Below, in pieces: positions 9,212 through 18,986 of a DNA stretch of 33,136 bases. A program made the position numbers and the translations under genes. The notes beneath the pieces were generated by a model. The model was given only the letters and a program-made list of their open reading frames with translations, made no database searches and had not been told where the DNA came from. Location: contig SHVY01000034.1 of assembly GCA_009694045.1 (NCBI GenBank), positions 1 to 33,136 on the forward strand. The letters run 5' to 3'. The DNA comes from Alphaproteobacteria bacterium (GTDB taxonomy: Bacteria > Pseudomonadota > Alphaproteobacteria > SP197). How positions within the stretch are numbered: the stretch's first letter is position 1; the number at the start of each line of letters is the position of its first letter.

Positions 9212-10189
9212 CTACCTTGCCAGAAACCGGTCCAGAAGTTCGAGGTGATCGTTGCCGAAGAACAGCTTGTCCTGAAAAACGGCCGTGGGAACGCCGAACA
9301 GCCGCCGGCGGAGAGCCTCGTCGAGGTTGCCATCCAGCATCGTCTTGTAGCGCGGGTCGGCGGTGACGTCCGCCATCGGTCGCTGGGTAAGGCCTAGGGC
9401 CTGGGCCAGCCGATCGAGGACACTTGGGTCCGAGATGTCTTGTTCCTCCGCCCAGTAGGCCCGCATCAGGGCCTGCACGAACGGTTCGGCGGCACCGTGC
9501 TCGGCCGCATAGAGACTGGCGCGCAGCGCCCGCGATGGGCGCAAGGGATAGCTCGGGTGCTGCCTGAGGGGCAGGCCCAGGAGTTCCGCCTGGTCGAGCA
9601 GGTCCTGCTTGTACCAGGCCGCGAAGTTGGAGTTCGCCTCCAGGGGCCTGCGTCCGCCGATGGCGTCGCTGAGGTTCGCGAGGTGGATGGGGCGCCAGCG
9701 GATCGATCCACCATGGCGGCGGACGACCGTGCCGATCCGGTGCGAGGCGAGATAGCACCACGGGCTGTGCACGTCGAACCAGAAGTCCACCTCCGGGCCT
9801 GGGGCCGGGGCTCGCCCAACACCGGCGAAGCGAGTGGCCGACACCAGGGCGCGTTCGTGCTCGCCGTCCATCACGCGGCGGCCGTCCTGGTCGACCGCGA
9901 CAGCGAAGCCATAGCGGCGGCCCTTGATACCGGCCATGCGCACGGCGATGTCGATCGGCCGGTCCGGCGTGGCGGGGGCCCGATGATTGACGCAGACGCG
10001 GCTGCCCACGGTCGCATCGTCGACCTCGTAGTACGGGCGAATCAGCCGGTAGCACGCATCCTCGATCATCAGAATGAGGCTGACGGTGGCGACCACATCG
10101 ACGCCGACGTTGCCAAGCGATGCCGCGGTGGAGGCGGCACCGAGCGGGAAGGGGATGACGGCGGACAATCCGTCGGGCACGGCGCGCAT
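9212..10189 (-). CDS. Fusion: FlK-like hotdog thioesterase plus DsbA-family (HCCA-isomerase-like) domain
   Basis: 325 aa in one uninterrupted frame. Residues ~12-118 resemble the fluoroacetyl-CoA thioesterase FlK family. T35, E43 and H69 have exactly the spacing of the FlK catalytic Thr42, Glu50 and His76, and the domain ends GEHERALV as in that family. Residues ~133-325 are a DsbA-fold domain of the 2-hydroxychromene-2-carboxylate isomerase type: VDFWFDVHSPWCYLASHRI at its start, the active Ser in SPWCYLA, and FGVPTAVF near the end. Together this suggests a CoA-thioester hydrolase joined to a glutathione-dependent isomerase or reductase; the substrate is unknown. Because single-base errors occur elsewhere in this sequence, an artificial fusion must be considered, although the joint is a plain linker. 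It is cotranscribed with the PhyH gene. Confidence 0.72.
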   Translation of the reverse strand: MRAVPDGLSAVIPFPLGAASTAASLGNVGVDVVATVSLILMIEDACYRLIRPYYEVDDATVGSRVCVNHRAPATPDRPIDIAVRMAGIKGRRYGFAVAVDQDGRRVMDGEHERALVSATRFAGVGRAPAPGPEVDFWFDVHSPWCYLASHRIGTVVRRHGGSIRWRPIHLANLSDAIGGRRPLEANSNFAAWYKQDLLDQAELLGLPLRQHPSYPLRPSRALRASLYAAEHGAAEPFVQALMRAYWAEEQDISDPSVLDRLAQALGLTQRPMADVTADPRYKTMLDGNLDEALRRRLFGVPTAVFQDKLFFGNDHLELLDRFLAR

Positions 10190-10272
10190 GGCGCTGAAGG
10201 TTGGCGCAGGGGCGGGAACGATGCAAGACTAAGTCCGTAGTGGGGGAATGCGCCGGCAACACGGGCATCGAC

Positions 10273-11223
10273 ATGAGCGATATCTTCTCGCCCGACCTGT
10301 TTCGCACGATCGGCACGTTTCTGGGAGTGCCGCTGAGTTGGGACCTCGCGAACGCGAAGGCCGTCGTCCTGGGGCTGCCGTTCGACGCGGGCCGGCCCCC
10401 CCGGCGCTCCGGTGCGCGCCGGGGCCCCGCCGCCATTCGGGCGATGTCGACCGACATGGTCCGCCTCTTTCGGCCGGAGTTGAAGGAGCCGTTCGACCCC
10501 GTCGCCGCCTTGGGTTTGGTGGATTGCGGCGACGTGCCCCTGACCCCCGCGGACATCGATGACGCGATGGATCGCATCGGTCGGGCCGTGGGTCGGATCG
10601 TCGATGCCGGGGCGATTCCGATCTGCCTGGGGGGCGACGGAGTCACCAGCCTGCCGCAGATGCAGGTGCTGGGCCGCCGCCACCCCGGCCTGCGGGTGCT
10701 CCACTTCGATTCCCACACCGATGCCTATCCCGAGGCCGGCAACGCGATCGCCATCAACCCGGCCACGACCTTCGCCTATGCCGCGGTCGAGGGCTGGGTG
10801 GATGCGGAGAATTCGCTCCACGTGGGCTTGCGCGGCACGACCTACGTGCCGGGCGTGTTCGACTACACCCGCGGCCTGGGGTATCGGATCATCGGCGCTG
10901 ACGACCTGCGCCGTCGCGGGATCGACGCAGTCGCGGCCGACATCCGGATGCGGCTGGCCGATGCCCCGGTGTTCCTCTGTTTCGACATGGACTTCTTCGA
11001 TCCGTCGGTCGCGCCGGGCGTGTACACCCCGGCCTGGGGCGGCCCCTCGGCGGCCGAGGGGTTGGGGTTGCTGCGTGCGCTGGCCGGGCTCAACGTCGTC
11101 GGCTTCGACATCAACACCACGAGCCCCGACTACGACGTACAGGGCATGACGGCGTGGCTGGCCGCGACCGTGGCCTACGAGTTCTGCTGGTTGGCGTGCG
11201 CCAAACTGGGGCTGGCGCCATGA
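10273..11223 (+). CDS. Ureohydrolase (arginase/agmatinase) family protein
   Basis: 316 aa. Enzymes of this family hydrolyse guanidino groups (agmatine, guanidinobutyrate, guanidinopropionate and others) to urea with two Mn ions. Visible motifs are DSHTDAY (D146, H148, D150) and CFDMDFFDPSVAPG (D238, D240), both normal metal-ligand motifs. The first motif reads GGDGVTS, so the usual metal-binding His of GGDH is Gly123 here. That makes the exact reaction uncertain; it may have altered metal binding or a different substrate. The ATG at 10273 (MSDIF) is chosen because it matches family length; an in-frame ATG at 10201 would add 24 residues unlike the family. The stop overlaps the start of the downstream GreA/B gene. 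Confidence 0.78.
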   Translation: MSDIFSPDLFRTIGTFLGVPLSWDLANAKAVVLGLPFDAGRPPRRSGARRGPAAIRAMSTDMVRLFRPELKEPFDPVAALGLVDCGDVPLTPADIDDAMDRIGRAVGRIVDAGAIPICLGGDGVTSLPQMQVLGRRHPGLRVLHFDSHTDAYPEAGNAIAINPATTFAYAAVEGWVDAENSLHVGLRGTTYVPGVFDYTRGLGYRIIGADDLRRRGIDAVAADIRMRLADAPVFLCFDMDFFDPSVAPGVYTPAWGGPSAAEGLGLLRALAGLNVVGFDINTTSPDYDVQGMTAWLAATVAYEFCWLACAKLGLAP

Positions 11224-11732
11224 GCCGCGCCTTCGTCAAGGAGGACGACGCCGCTGGCGGACCCGACATTCCCGAACGGCACCAAAGCGCCAACCCCGTT
11301 CTGATCACGCCGAACGGCTTCGCCGAATTGGAACGCCGCTTCCAGGCGCTGCAGGAGGATCACGTGCGGATCGCCGCCGCCGGCCCGGATGCCACGGAAG
11401 CCCTGCGCTCGATCGAGCGTGACCTGCGGTACCTTCGATCCCGGATCGAGCGGGCCATCGTCATTCACGCGGCGGACGCGAAGCCGAACCAAGTCAGCTT
11501 CGGCGCGACCGTCACGGTGCGGCGGGATGATGATTCGACGGAATCCTTTACACTGGTGGGCGAGGACGAGGCGGACGCCAGAAATAGCCGCGTCAGTTGG
11601 ACCTCGCCCCTGGGCCGGGCCCTCCTGGGCGTCGGCCCGGGCGATACCGTCACGTGGGCGCGGCCCGCCGGCGACGTGGATCTGACGGTAATCCGGTTCG
11701 ATTACCATGCCCTGGCGACAAGGGATCGTTAA
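11220..11732 (+). CDS. GreA/GreB-family transcription elongation factor
   Basis: 170 aa. These proteins enter the RNA polymerase secondary channel and stimulate transcript cleavage in stalled complexes. The start MSRAFVKEDD is GreB-like. A helical part follows (NGFAELERRFQALQED...ERDLRYLRSRIERA). The acidic tip appears as D-A-T-E, matching the D-L-S-E of the GreA/B coiled-coil tip. The C-terminal domain is of FKBP type (VSFGATVTV; SPLGRALLGVGPGDTV). The ATG at 11220 overlaps the TGA of the ureohydrolase (ATGA), implying coupled translation. It could be a GreB paralogue or one of the Gre-factor homologues that act differently on polymerase. Confidence 0.83.
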   Translation: MSRAFVKEDDAAGGPDIPERHQSANPVLITPNGFAELERRFQALQEDHVRIAAAGPDATEALRSIERDLRYLRSRIERAIVIHAADAKPNQVSFGATVTVRRDDDSTESFTLVGEDEADARNSRVSWTSPLGRALLGVGPGDTVTWARPAGDVDLTVIRFDYHALATRDR

Positions 11733-11819
11733 CGTCCGGCGGCTTACCGTCTCCAATGCTCTTGTGATCGCGGTCGGGTCGGGGAGCTAAGACGGTCCGC
11801 ATTACCTGGGAGCCGCCGC

Positions 11820-12893
11820 GTGGATCAAGGGCCGAACGACGCCAATCGCGAAGACGCGGTGTCCGCAGCCGCGCTCGTGCAGATGTCCGCCAAGGGCATT
11901 GCCCCGACCCCCGAGAACTACGCGATCTGGCACCTCTACTGCTCACGCTCCGACCCGAGACTCATCGAGGCGATCAACCTGATCGTTCGCGGGGGCGGGG
12001 TCTTCAACGACCAGATCAATCGCACGCTGTTCGAGGCGTTCGGACTCGCGGAACTGACCCGCCCCCAACTGGAGAAGAACGCGGAAGCCCTGCGGAAGGT
12101 GGCGGACGATTTGCTCGCCAGCGTGACAGGTTCGGGAACCCATACGGCGACCTACGACCGGGCGTTGGGCACCTTCGAGTCGACAATTACCGAGGCCCAT
12201 GCCGACCGGAATTCCGAACTCTCAAAAATGTTCGCGGCGACCAACAAGATACGCCAGCAGAACAGGCGGCTTCAAGCCGAACTGCACGAGGTCACGAACC
12301 ATGTCGTGGCCATGAAGCAGTCTTTGGCCGACATGTCCCGCGACACCATGTCCGATGCGCTGACCGGTGTCGCGAACCGGCGTGCGTTCGATGCCGCGAT
12401 CGCCGCCGCGGTTCGCGATGCAATGGAAACGTCACGGCCCCTGACCCTGGTGATGCTCGATATCGACCACTTCAAGCGCTTCAACGACCTTTATGGTCAT
12501 CAACTGGGCGACGACGTCCTGAAGCTGGTGGCCCGCACGCTCTCCGAGAACGTCAAGGGTCGCGAAAGCGTGGCGCGGTTCGGCGGCGAAGAGTTCGCGA
12601 TCCTTCTACCGGTCACGGGACTCGATGCCGGGGCCATCGTCGCGGAGCAAGTCCGGGTCGCCATCGCCTCGAGGCGCATCGTTCGGCGGAACTCCGGCGA
12701 GGATCTGGGGGCGGTCACCCTGTCGCTGGGTGTCGCGGCGCTCGAGCCGAACGAGTCGATCAAATCGTTGATCGAACGCGCCGACGCCGCGCTCTACAGG
12801 TCGAAGCGAGCCGGCCGCAATCGCGTGACGATAGCCTGGTCCGACGCGCAGGAGCCAGACGCGATCCAGCAAACCGTCTCCGCCCTGACGTGA
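11820..12893 (+). CDS. GGDEF-domain diguanylate cyclase
   Basis: 357 aa. It makes cyclic di-GMP from two GTP. The N-terminal ~160 residues are helical (PTPENYAIWHLYCSRSDP, then a coiled-coil-like stretch up to SLADMSRDTMSDALTGVANRR), a layout seen in alphaproteobacterial DgcB-like enzymes. The cyclase domain has DIDHFKRFND (metal-binding Asp near 214), GHQLGDDVL and the signature GGEEF at 255-259. The RxxD inhibitory site normally just upstream is not intact (K-G-R-E), so product inhibition by that route is not expected. No membrane segment is seen, so the protein is probably cytoplasmic. It starts with GTG after a clear GGGAG-like site at about 11808-11812. It converges on the SDR gene, with 11 bases between the two stops. 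Confidence 0.88.
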   Translation: MDQGPNDANREDAVSAAALVQMSAKGIAPTPENYAIWHLYCSRSDPRLIEAINLIVRGGGVFNDQINRTLFEAFGLAELTRPQLEKNAEALRKVADDLLASVTGSGTHTATYDRALGTFESTITEAHADRNSELSKMFAATNKIRQQNRRLQAELHEVTNHVVAMKQSLADMSRDTMSDALTGVANRRAFDAAIAAAVRDAMETSRPLTLVMLDIDHFKRFNDLYGHQLGDDVLKLVARTLSENVKGRESVARFGGEEFAILLPVTGLDAGAIVAEQVRVAIASRRIVRRNSGEDLGAVTLSLGVAALEPNESIKSLIERADAALYRSKRAGRNRVTIAWSDAQEPDAIQQTVSALT

Positions 12894-12904
12894 CCCGCGC
12901 GGCC

Positions 12905-13681
12905 CTACGGGGTGGCCCGGCCCCCAGAGACGTCGAGGATAGCCCCGGTTACGTACGAGGCCTGGTCCGAGAGCAGCCAGAGGATTGACTCCGCCAACTC
13001 TTCCGGGAACGCTAGGCGCCCGATCGGCAGGGTCTTCAGGACCCCCGCGAGCCATTCGTCGCTGCCCTTGGGCACCGGCGTGTCGGGGCCGCCGCGCAGC
13101 ATGTCGGTGTCGGTGACCCCGGGTCGCACGCAATTGACGCGGACGCCGTCCACGATCGCCTCCTTGCCGAGTCCCACGGTCATCGAATCCACCGCGCCTT
13201 TGCTTGCCGCGTAGTGGACGAATGCCGCCGGCCCGCCGATCTTGGCCGCGGCCGAGCCCACGTTGACGATGGCGCCGCCCTGGCCACCGTGCCGCTTAGC
13301 CATGCGCCGCATCGCCGCCTTGGTGCACAGGAAGACGCCCATGACGTTGACATCGAGGGTGCGCTGCGCGTCGGCCGCCGAGATCTCGTCGACCCGGCCG
13401 AACCCGGGACCGATGCCCGCGTTGTTGACCAAGGCGGTGAGGCGACCCAACTCCTGGTCCACGGTCTTGAACATACGCTCGACGTCGGCCTCCTTGGACA
13501 CGTCGGCGCCGACGGCGATGGCTTTGCCGCCCTTGGCCCGGATCGCGTCGACCACCGCACCCGCATGTTTGGCGTGTTCGGCGTAGTTGACGGCGACGGC
13601 ATAGCCACGTGCCGCGCCCAGCATCGCGACGGCGCGCCCGATTCCCCGGCTTCCGCCGGTGACGACCAGAATCCCAGCCAT
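12905..13681 (-). CDS. Short-chain dehydrogenase/reductase (SDR)
   Basis: 258 aa, classical SDR length. It has the cofactor motif TGGSRGIG near the start, the structural NNAG motif, and the catalytic set S143, Y157, K161 (HYAASKGA). The C-terminus LLSDQASYVTGAILDVSGG is typical of FabG-like sugar or alcohol dehydrogenases. The Arg-containing TGGSRGIG and the N-Y after the second strand favour NADP(H). The substrate is not predictable. The ATG at 13681 is chosen over an upstream in-frame start because the SDR fold begins directly with MAGILVVTGG. The gene sits 4 bases downstream of the DDAH-like gene stop and probably belongs to its operon. Confidence 0.85.
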   Translation of the reverse strand: MAGILVVTGGSRGIGRAVAMLGAARGYAVAVNYAEHAKHAGAVVDAIRAKGGKAIAVGADVSKEADVERMFKTVDQELGRLTALVNNAGIGPGFGRVDEISAADAQRTLDVNVMGVFLCTKAAMRRMAKRHGGQGGAIVNVGSAAAKIGGPAAFVHYAASKGAVDSMTVGLGKEAIVDGVRVNCVRPGVTDTDMLRGGPDTPVPKGSDEWLAGVLKTLPIGRLAFPEELAESILWLLSDQASYVTGAILDVSGGRATP

Positions 13682-13685
13682 GGGG

Positions 13686-14603
13686 CTACGCCGCGCTGTC
13701 GCGCCGGAGTTCGTGGCAGGCGCAATGCACGCCCCCACCACCCAGCGTGAACATCTCGAACTCGGGCGCCAGGACCTCGAAGCCCTCCGCCTTCAGCCGT
13801 TCATTTAGGTTCTTGTTGTGCGCCATCGAGATGATCCGATCGTTGCCAAGATACACTACGTTGCCGCCGAGCTTGACGCATTCGCGGTAGGGCACGTCGA
13901 TGAAGCGGATGCCGCGCGATTTCAGGAAGTCGATGGCGTAGGCCTCGAGCGCGTCGGTGCAGACCAGCGCGACCTTCTCGCCCAGCATCACCACGACCGC
14001 GTCCATATGGACGAACTGCGGCGGGATGGGGGCGGTCATCGCCTCCCAGCCCTTCTCGCGCATCCAGCTAGCGACCTGATCGGCGCCCTCCTTGGTGGAC
14101 CGATCGCCGGCATAACCCAGCAGCACGGCGCCCGGCTCGACGACGCAGAAGTCGCCGCCCTCGAAGAACCCGGCGGTCACCCACTTCCAGATCGGGATGC
14201 CGGTGGAAAGGTAGAACTGCGCGGCCACCGCGTAGTCGCGATGCCGCACCGGCGTCTGGATGGCGGCGATCACCGCGCCCCATGGGGTCATGAAGCTCGA
14301 ATCCCGAGCGAAGATCGAATAGTACAGGCCGTCGTCCGCCTCGATGAAATGGGTGCGAATCTCGAACTGTTCGTAGATGTCCACCATCTCCCGGTGCTGG
14401 CGCATGGCCTTCTGCTTGTCGAAGCGCAGGCCCAGCTTCTCCATGTTAGCGAACGTATGCCGCGCGATGGAGTTCATCGGCTTCCAGGTGAAGTTGTCGG
14501 GTTTCGCCAAGAGCACGTCGGTCAGGGGCTTGTAGGCGTTGTCGATGCCCCAGCCCTGGGGCAACTGGCCGCTGCTGCCGTTGGTGGCTATCGTGTTGGA
14601 CAT
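13686..14603 (-). CDS. Arginine deiminase/DDAH-superfamily amidinohydrolase
   Basis: 305 aa. The superfamily acts on guanidino compounds through a catalytic Cys, His and acid (arginine deiminase, dimethylarginine dimethylaminohydrolase, amidinotransferase). Visible elements are FARDSSFMTPWG (about 98-109), FFEGGDF (147-152), FVHMDAVV with H199 and D201, and the C-terminal GGGGVHCACHELRR with the probable nucleophile C294. The length fits DDAH or amidinotransferase-like enzymes better than the longer ADI. The exact substrate is open. The ATG at 14603 has a GGAGA site about 8 bases upstream; the longer open frame upstream runs into the CBS gene. The SDR follows after 4 bases. Confidence 0.78.
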   Translation of the reverse strand: MSNTIATNGSSGQLPQGWGIDNAYKPLTDVLLAKPDNFTWKPMNSIARHTFANMEKLGLRFDKQKAMRQHREMVDIYEQFEIRTHFIEADDGLYYSIFARDSSFMTPWGAVIAAIQTPVRHRDYAVAAQFYLSTGIPIWKWVTAGFFEGGDFCVVEPGAVLLGYAGDRSTKEGADQVASWMREKGWEAMTAPIPPQFVHMDAVVVMLGEKVALVCTDALEAYAIDFLKSRGIRFIDVPYRECVKLGGNVVYLGNDRIISMAHNKNLNERLKAEGFEVLAPEFEMFTLGGGGVHCACHELRRDSAA

Positions 14604-14637
14604 GAGGAGTCTCCCCGCTTGCCGAAACGGCGCGATC

Positions 14638-15071
14638 CTAATGCCCTGCCAGGACGTAGTCGACCAGCACTTGCGATTCGAGCTCGGTTTTCTCGATGCT
14701 GCTCTTGACCACGTCGCCAATGCTGATGATGCCGATCAGGCGGCCGTCCTCGATCACCGGCAGGTGGCGGACGCGACGGTTGGTCATGACGGCCATGACG
14801 CCCTGAACCGTGTCGTCGCCGCGACAGCTCACCACGTCCCGGGTCATCACTTCGGTAAGCCGCATGCGACCGCGCTCTCGCCGTTGTGCGCGAGGGCTCG
14901 CACGATGTCGCGCTCCGAGACGATCCCTCGCGTGGCACCGTCGCCGTCGACGATGACGACGGCCCCGATTCCCTGGGAGGCGAGCAGGCTGCTCGCGGTC
15001 GCGATGGTCTCGTCCGGCGCCAGGGCCGCCACGGCGCGACCCTTGGTTTTCAAAATGGCTTCGATCAGCAT
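14638..15071 (-). pseudogene. Two-CBS-domain protein, single-base frameshift
   Basis: Repaired length is 144 aa, normal for a stand-alone CBS-pair protein; such proteins bind adenine nucleotides and often act as energy sensors. The first CBS domain (MLIEAILKTKG...IGAVVIVDGDG...GIVSERDIVRAL) is in one frame and the second (MTRDVVSC...VRHLPVIEDGRLIGIISIGDVV) in the next. The shift lies near 14867: restoring one base gives GESAVGMRLTEVMTRD with no gap. The gene has a strong GGAGG site 6 bases before its ATG at 15071. As both domains are well preserved, the shift is recent or a sequence error. Confidence 0.8.
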
Positions 15072-15220
15072 GGTGACCTCCTCGCCGTCGTGGGGGTCGA
15101 TCCGTCAGCCCCGCGTCGATGATCCTTGGCTGGGAGTGACGCAACGCCGCTCCCCGACGGCCGATCGAACGATCACGTGGATGAAGTATCGCGCCGATCG
15201 GTCGCCCGTACCAGGGCTTC

Positions 15221-16012
15221 CTACTTCCCTTTCCAGTTTGGCTTGCGCTTCTCGGCGAACGCGCGGGGGCCTTCGCGCGCATCCTCCGACGCCCACATGG
15301 CGGCGTAAGCTGGGATCGCCTCGCGGTTGTCGCGCATCAGCTGAATGCTCTGCTCGACCGTCAGCGGCTCGATGGCGCGCAGCACGTGCTTGATCGCCTT
15401 CACCGACAGGGGCGCGCTTTCGCAGATCTGCGCGGCGATCTCCCGTGCCTTCGCCATCAAGTCCGCCGGCTGCACAACCGCCGTCACCAGCCCCCGGGCG
15501 TATGCCTCCTGGGCCGGCATGCGACGGCCCGTGAGCATCATCTCGAGGGCGACGTTGTAGGGAATGCGACGGGGAAGGCGGTTGATGCCGCCGCCGTCGG
15601 GCAGAATTCCAACCTTCGCCTCGGGCAGGAAGAACTGGGCGTGATCAACCGCGACGATCACGTCGGCGGCCAGGGCGAGCTCGAACCCGCCCCCGGCGGC
15701 ATAGCCGTTCACCGCCGCGATCACCGGCTTGTCGAGGTCGCACAGTTCGGTCAACCCGGCGAAGCCGCCCGGACCGTAATCGGTGGCGTCGGCATCGCCC
15801 GAGGCTGCGGCCTTCAGGTCCCAGCCGCCCGAGAAGAACTTCTCGCCGCCGCCCGTGACGATCGCGACCCTCAATGCGGGATCGTCGCGCAGGCGGACGA
15901 AGGCGGCACCCAGGCCCCGGCTGGCCACGCCGTTGATCGCGTTGGCGGGCGGTCGATCCAGCGTGACCTCCAGAATCTGGCCGTGCTGCACGACCTTGAC
16001 CGGCTCACTCAT
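15221..16012 (-). CDS. caiD: CaiD-like enoyl-CoA hydratase (carnitinyl-CoA dehydratase type)
   Basis: 263 aa, crotonase fold. The oxyanion-hole and active-site region FFSGGWDLKAAASGDA, then YGPGGFAGLTEL, DKPVIAAVNGYAAGGGFELALAADVI, PEAKVGILPDGGG and the end EDAREGPRAFAEKRKPNWKG follow the E. coli CaiD pattern closely. CaiD interconverts crotonobetainyl-CoA and carnitinyl-CoA. The alternative is another short-chain enoyl-CoA hydratase, since many genomes carry CaiD-like paralogues with no carnitine role. The ATG at 16012 (MSEPVKV) fits the fold start. It is divergent from the BKACE gene, with 78 bases between, so the two may share regulation. Confidence 0.75.
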   Translation of the reverse strand: MSEPVKVVQHGQILEVTLDRPPANAINGVASRGLGAAFVRLRDDPALRVAIVTGGGEKFFSGGWDLKAAASGDADATDYGPGGFAGLTELCDLDKPVIAAVNGYAAGGGFELALAADVIVAVDHAQFFLPEAKVGILPDGGGINRLPRRIPYNVALEMMLTGRRMPAQEAYARGLVTAVVQPADLMAKAREIAAQICESAPLSVKAIKHVLRAIEPLTVEQSIQLMRDNREAIPAYAAMWASEDAREGPRAFAEKRKPNWKGK

Positions 16013-16090
16013 CGGCTGACCTCGCTTGATCGCAGGGAACGAGGATGCGACCCTACCGGCTAGGCAAGCGGATTGGCAACGGGGGCATGC
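16013..16090. promoter_or_regulatory. Short divergent promoter region caiD/BKACE
   Basis: Only 78 bases separate the two divergent start codons, so promoters for both must lie here or overlap the coding ends. I cannot point to convincing -35/-10 hexamers or an operator in it. Confidence 0.4.
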
Positions 16091-17026
16091 ATGGCGCAAG
16101 CACGCAAGGTCATCATCACCTGCGCGGTGACGGGATCGATCCACACGCCGACCATGTCGCCCTATCTGCCGCTCACGCCCGAGGAGATCGCCAAGGAATC
16201 AATCGCCGCGGCCGAGGCGGGAGCCGCCATCATCCATCTGCACGCCCGCAACCCCAAGGACGGCAGCCCGACCCCGGACCCCGCGGTCTTCATGCAATTC
16301 CTGCCGCGCATCAAGCAGGCGAGCGACGCGGTCATCAACATCACCACCGGCGGCGGCGCCGGGATGTCCCTGGAAGAGCGGCTGGCGGCGCCGCTTCGCG
16401 CCAAGCCCGAGATGTGCTCCCTCAACATGGGCTCGATGAACTTCGGGCTCTACCCGCTGCTCGGTAAGTACAAGACCTTCAAGCACGAATGGGAGCCGGC
16501 CCGGCTCGAGGCCAGCCGCGACTACATCTTCCGCAACACCTTCAAGGACATCGAGCGGGTCCTCAAGGACCTGGGGGAGGGTTGCGGCACTCGCTTCGAG
16601 TTCGAATGCTACGACGTGGGCCACCTGTACAACCTCGCGCACTTCCTCGATCGCAAGCTGGTGAAGCCGCCGCTGTTCGTGCAGACGATCTTCGGCATCC
16701 TCGGCGGCATCGGGCCCGAGCCGCAGAATCTGGCGTTCATGCGCGAGACGGCGAACCGCCTGTTCGGCGATCAGTACCAATGGTCGATCCTGGGGGCAGG
16801 CCGGCACCAGATGAACTTGATCACCATGGGCGCGATCATGGGCGGCAACGTCCGGGTCGGCCTCGAGGACAGCCTGTATCTGGGCAAGGGCCAGCTCGCC
16901 AAATCGAACGCCGACCAGGTGACCCGCATCCGCACCATCCTCGAGAACCTGTCGCTCGAGATCGCCACGCCCACGGAGGCGCGGGCGCTCCTCGACCTCA
17001 AGGGCGGCGACCAGGTGGCGTTCTAG
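16091..17026 (+). CDS. Beta-keto acid cleavage enzyme (BKACE, former DUF849)
   Basis: 311 aa. The family condenses a beta-keto acid with acetyl-CoA and cleaves it to acetoacetate plus a new CoA ester; the founding member is 3-keto-5-aminohexanoate cleavage enzyme Kce. Zinc ligands are visible as the two His of IIHLHARN and as E-D in VRVGLEDSLYL. Also typical are INITTGGGAG, FECYDVGHLYNL and GAGRHQMN. Some relatives cleave 3-dehydrocarnitine, which would suit the CaiD-like neighbour, but substrate choice cannot be read reliably. The ATG at 16091 is chosen; another ATG lies 18 bases upstream in frame. An EamA transporter starts one base after the stop, so the pair is translationally coupled and the transporter may move a related metabolite. 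Confidence 0.88.
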   Translation: MAQARKVIITCAVTGSIHTPTMSPYLPLTPEEIAKESIAAAEAGAAIIHLHARNPKDGSPTPDPAVFMQFLPRIKQASDAVINITTGGGAGMSLEERLAAPLRAKPEMCSLNMGSMNFGLYPLLGKYKTFKHEWEPARLEASRDYIFRNTFKDIERVLKDLGEGCGTRFEFECYDVGHLYNLAHFLDRKLVKPPLFVQTIFGILGGIGPEPQNLAFMRETANRLFGDQYQWSILGAGRHQMNLITMGAIMGGNVRVGLEDSLYLGKGQLAKSNADQVTRIRTILENLSLEIATPTEARALLDLKGGDQVAF

Positions 17027-17027
17027 G

Positions 17028-18906
<1,879 letters not shown>

Positions 18907-18926
18907 TCCGATCCCCACCGCAAACG

Positions 18927-18956
18927 AAAGGGGCGGCTGAGTGGGCCGCCCCTTTA
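18927..18956. terminator. Bidirectional rho-independent terminator
   Basis: A perfect 11-bp stem (AAAGGGGCGGC at 18927-18937 with its complement at 18945-18955) closes a 7-base loop. The stem ends in AAA on one side and TTT on the other. It lies between the convergent pip and OmpA-like genes and can stop transcription from both. Confidence 0.88.
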
Positions 18957-18986
18957 AGTTTCCAGGCGCGCCAGGCGCGCCCGTGG

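Noticed and set aside
10201..10272. Upstream ATG extending the ureohydrolase by 24 residues
   Set aside because: The extra residues do not resemble family N-termini and would reach to 11 bases from the divergent start, leaving almost no promoter.
8403..10718. 771-codon minus-strand frame that includes the PhyH gene
   Set aside because: Only its C-terminal third is a real family (PhyH). The upstream part runs antisense or out of frame through the fusion gene and the ureohydrolase.
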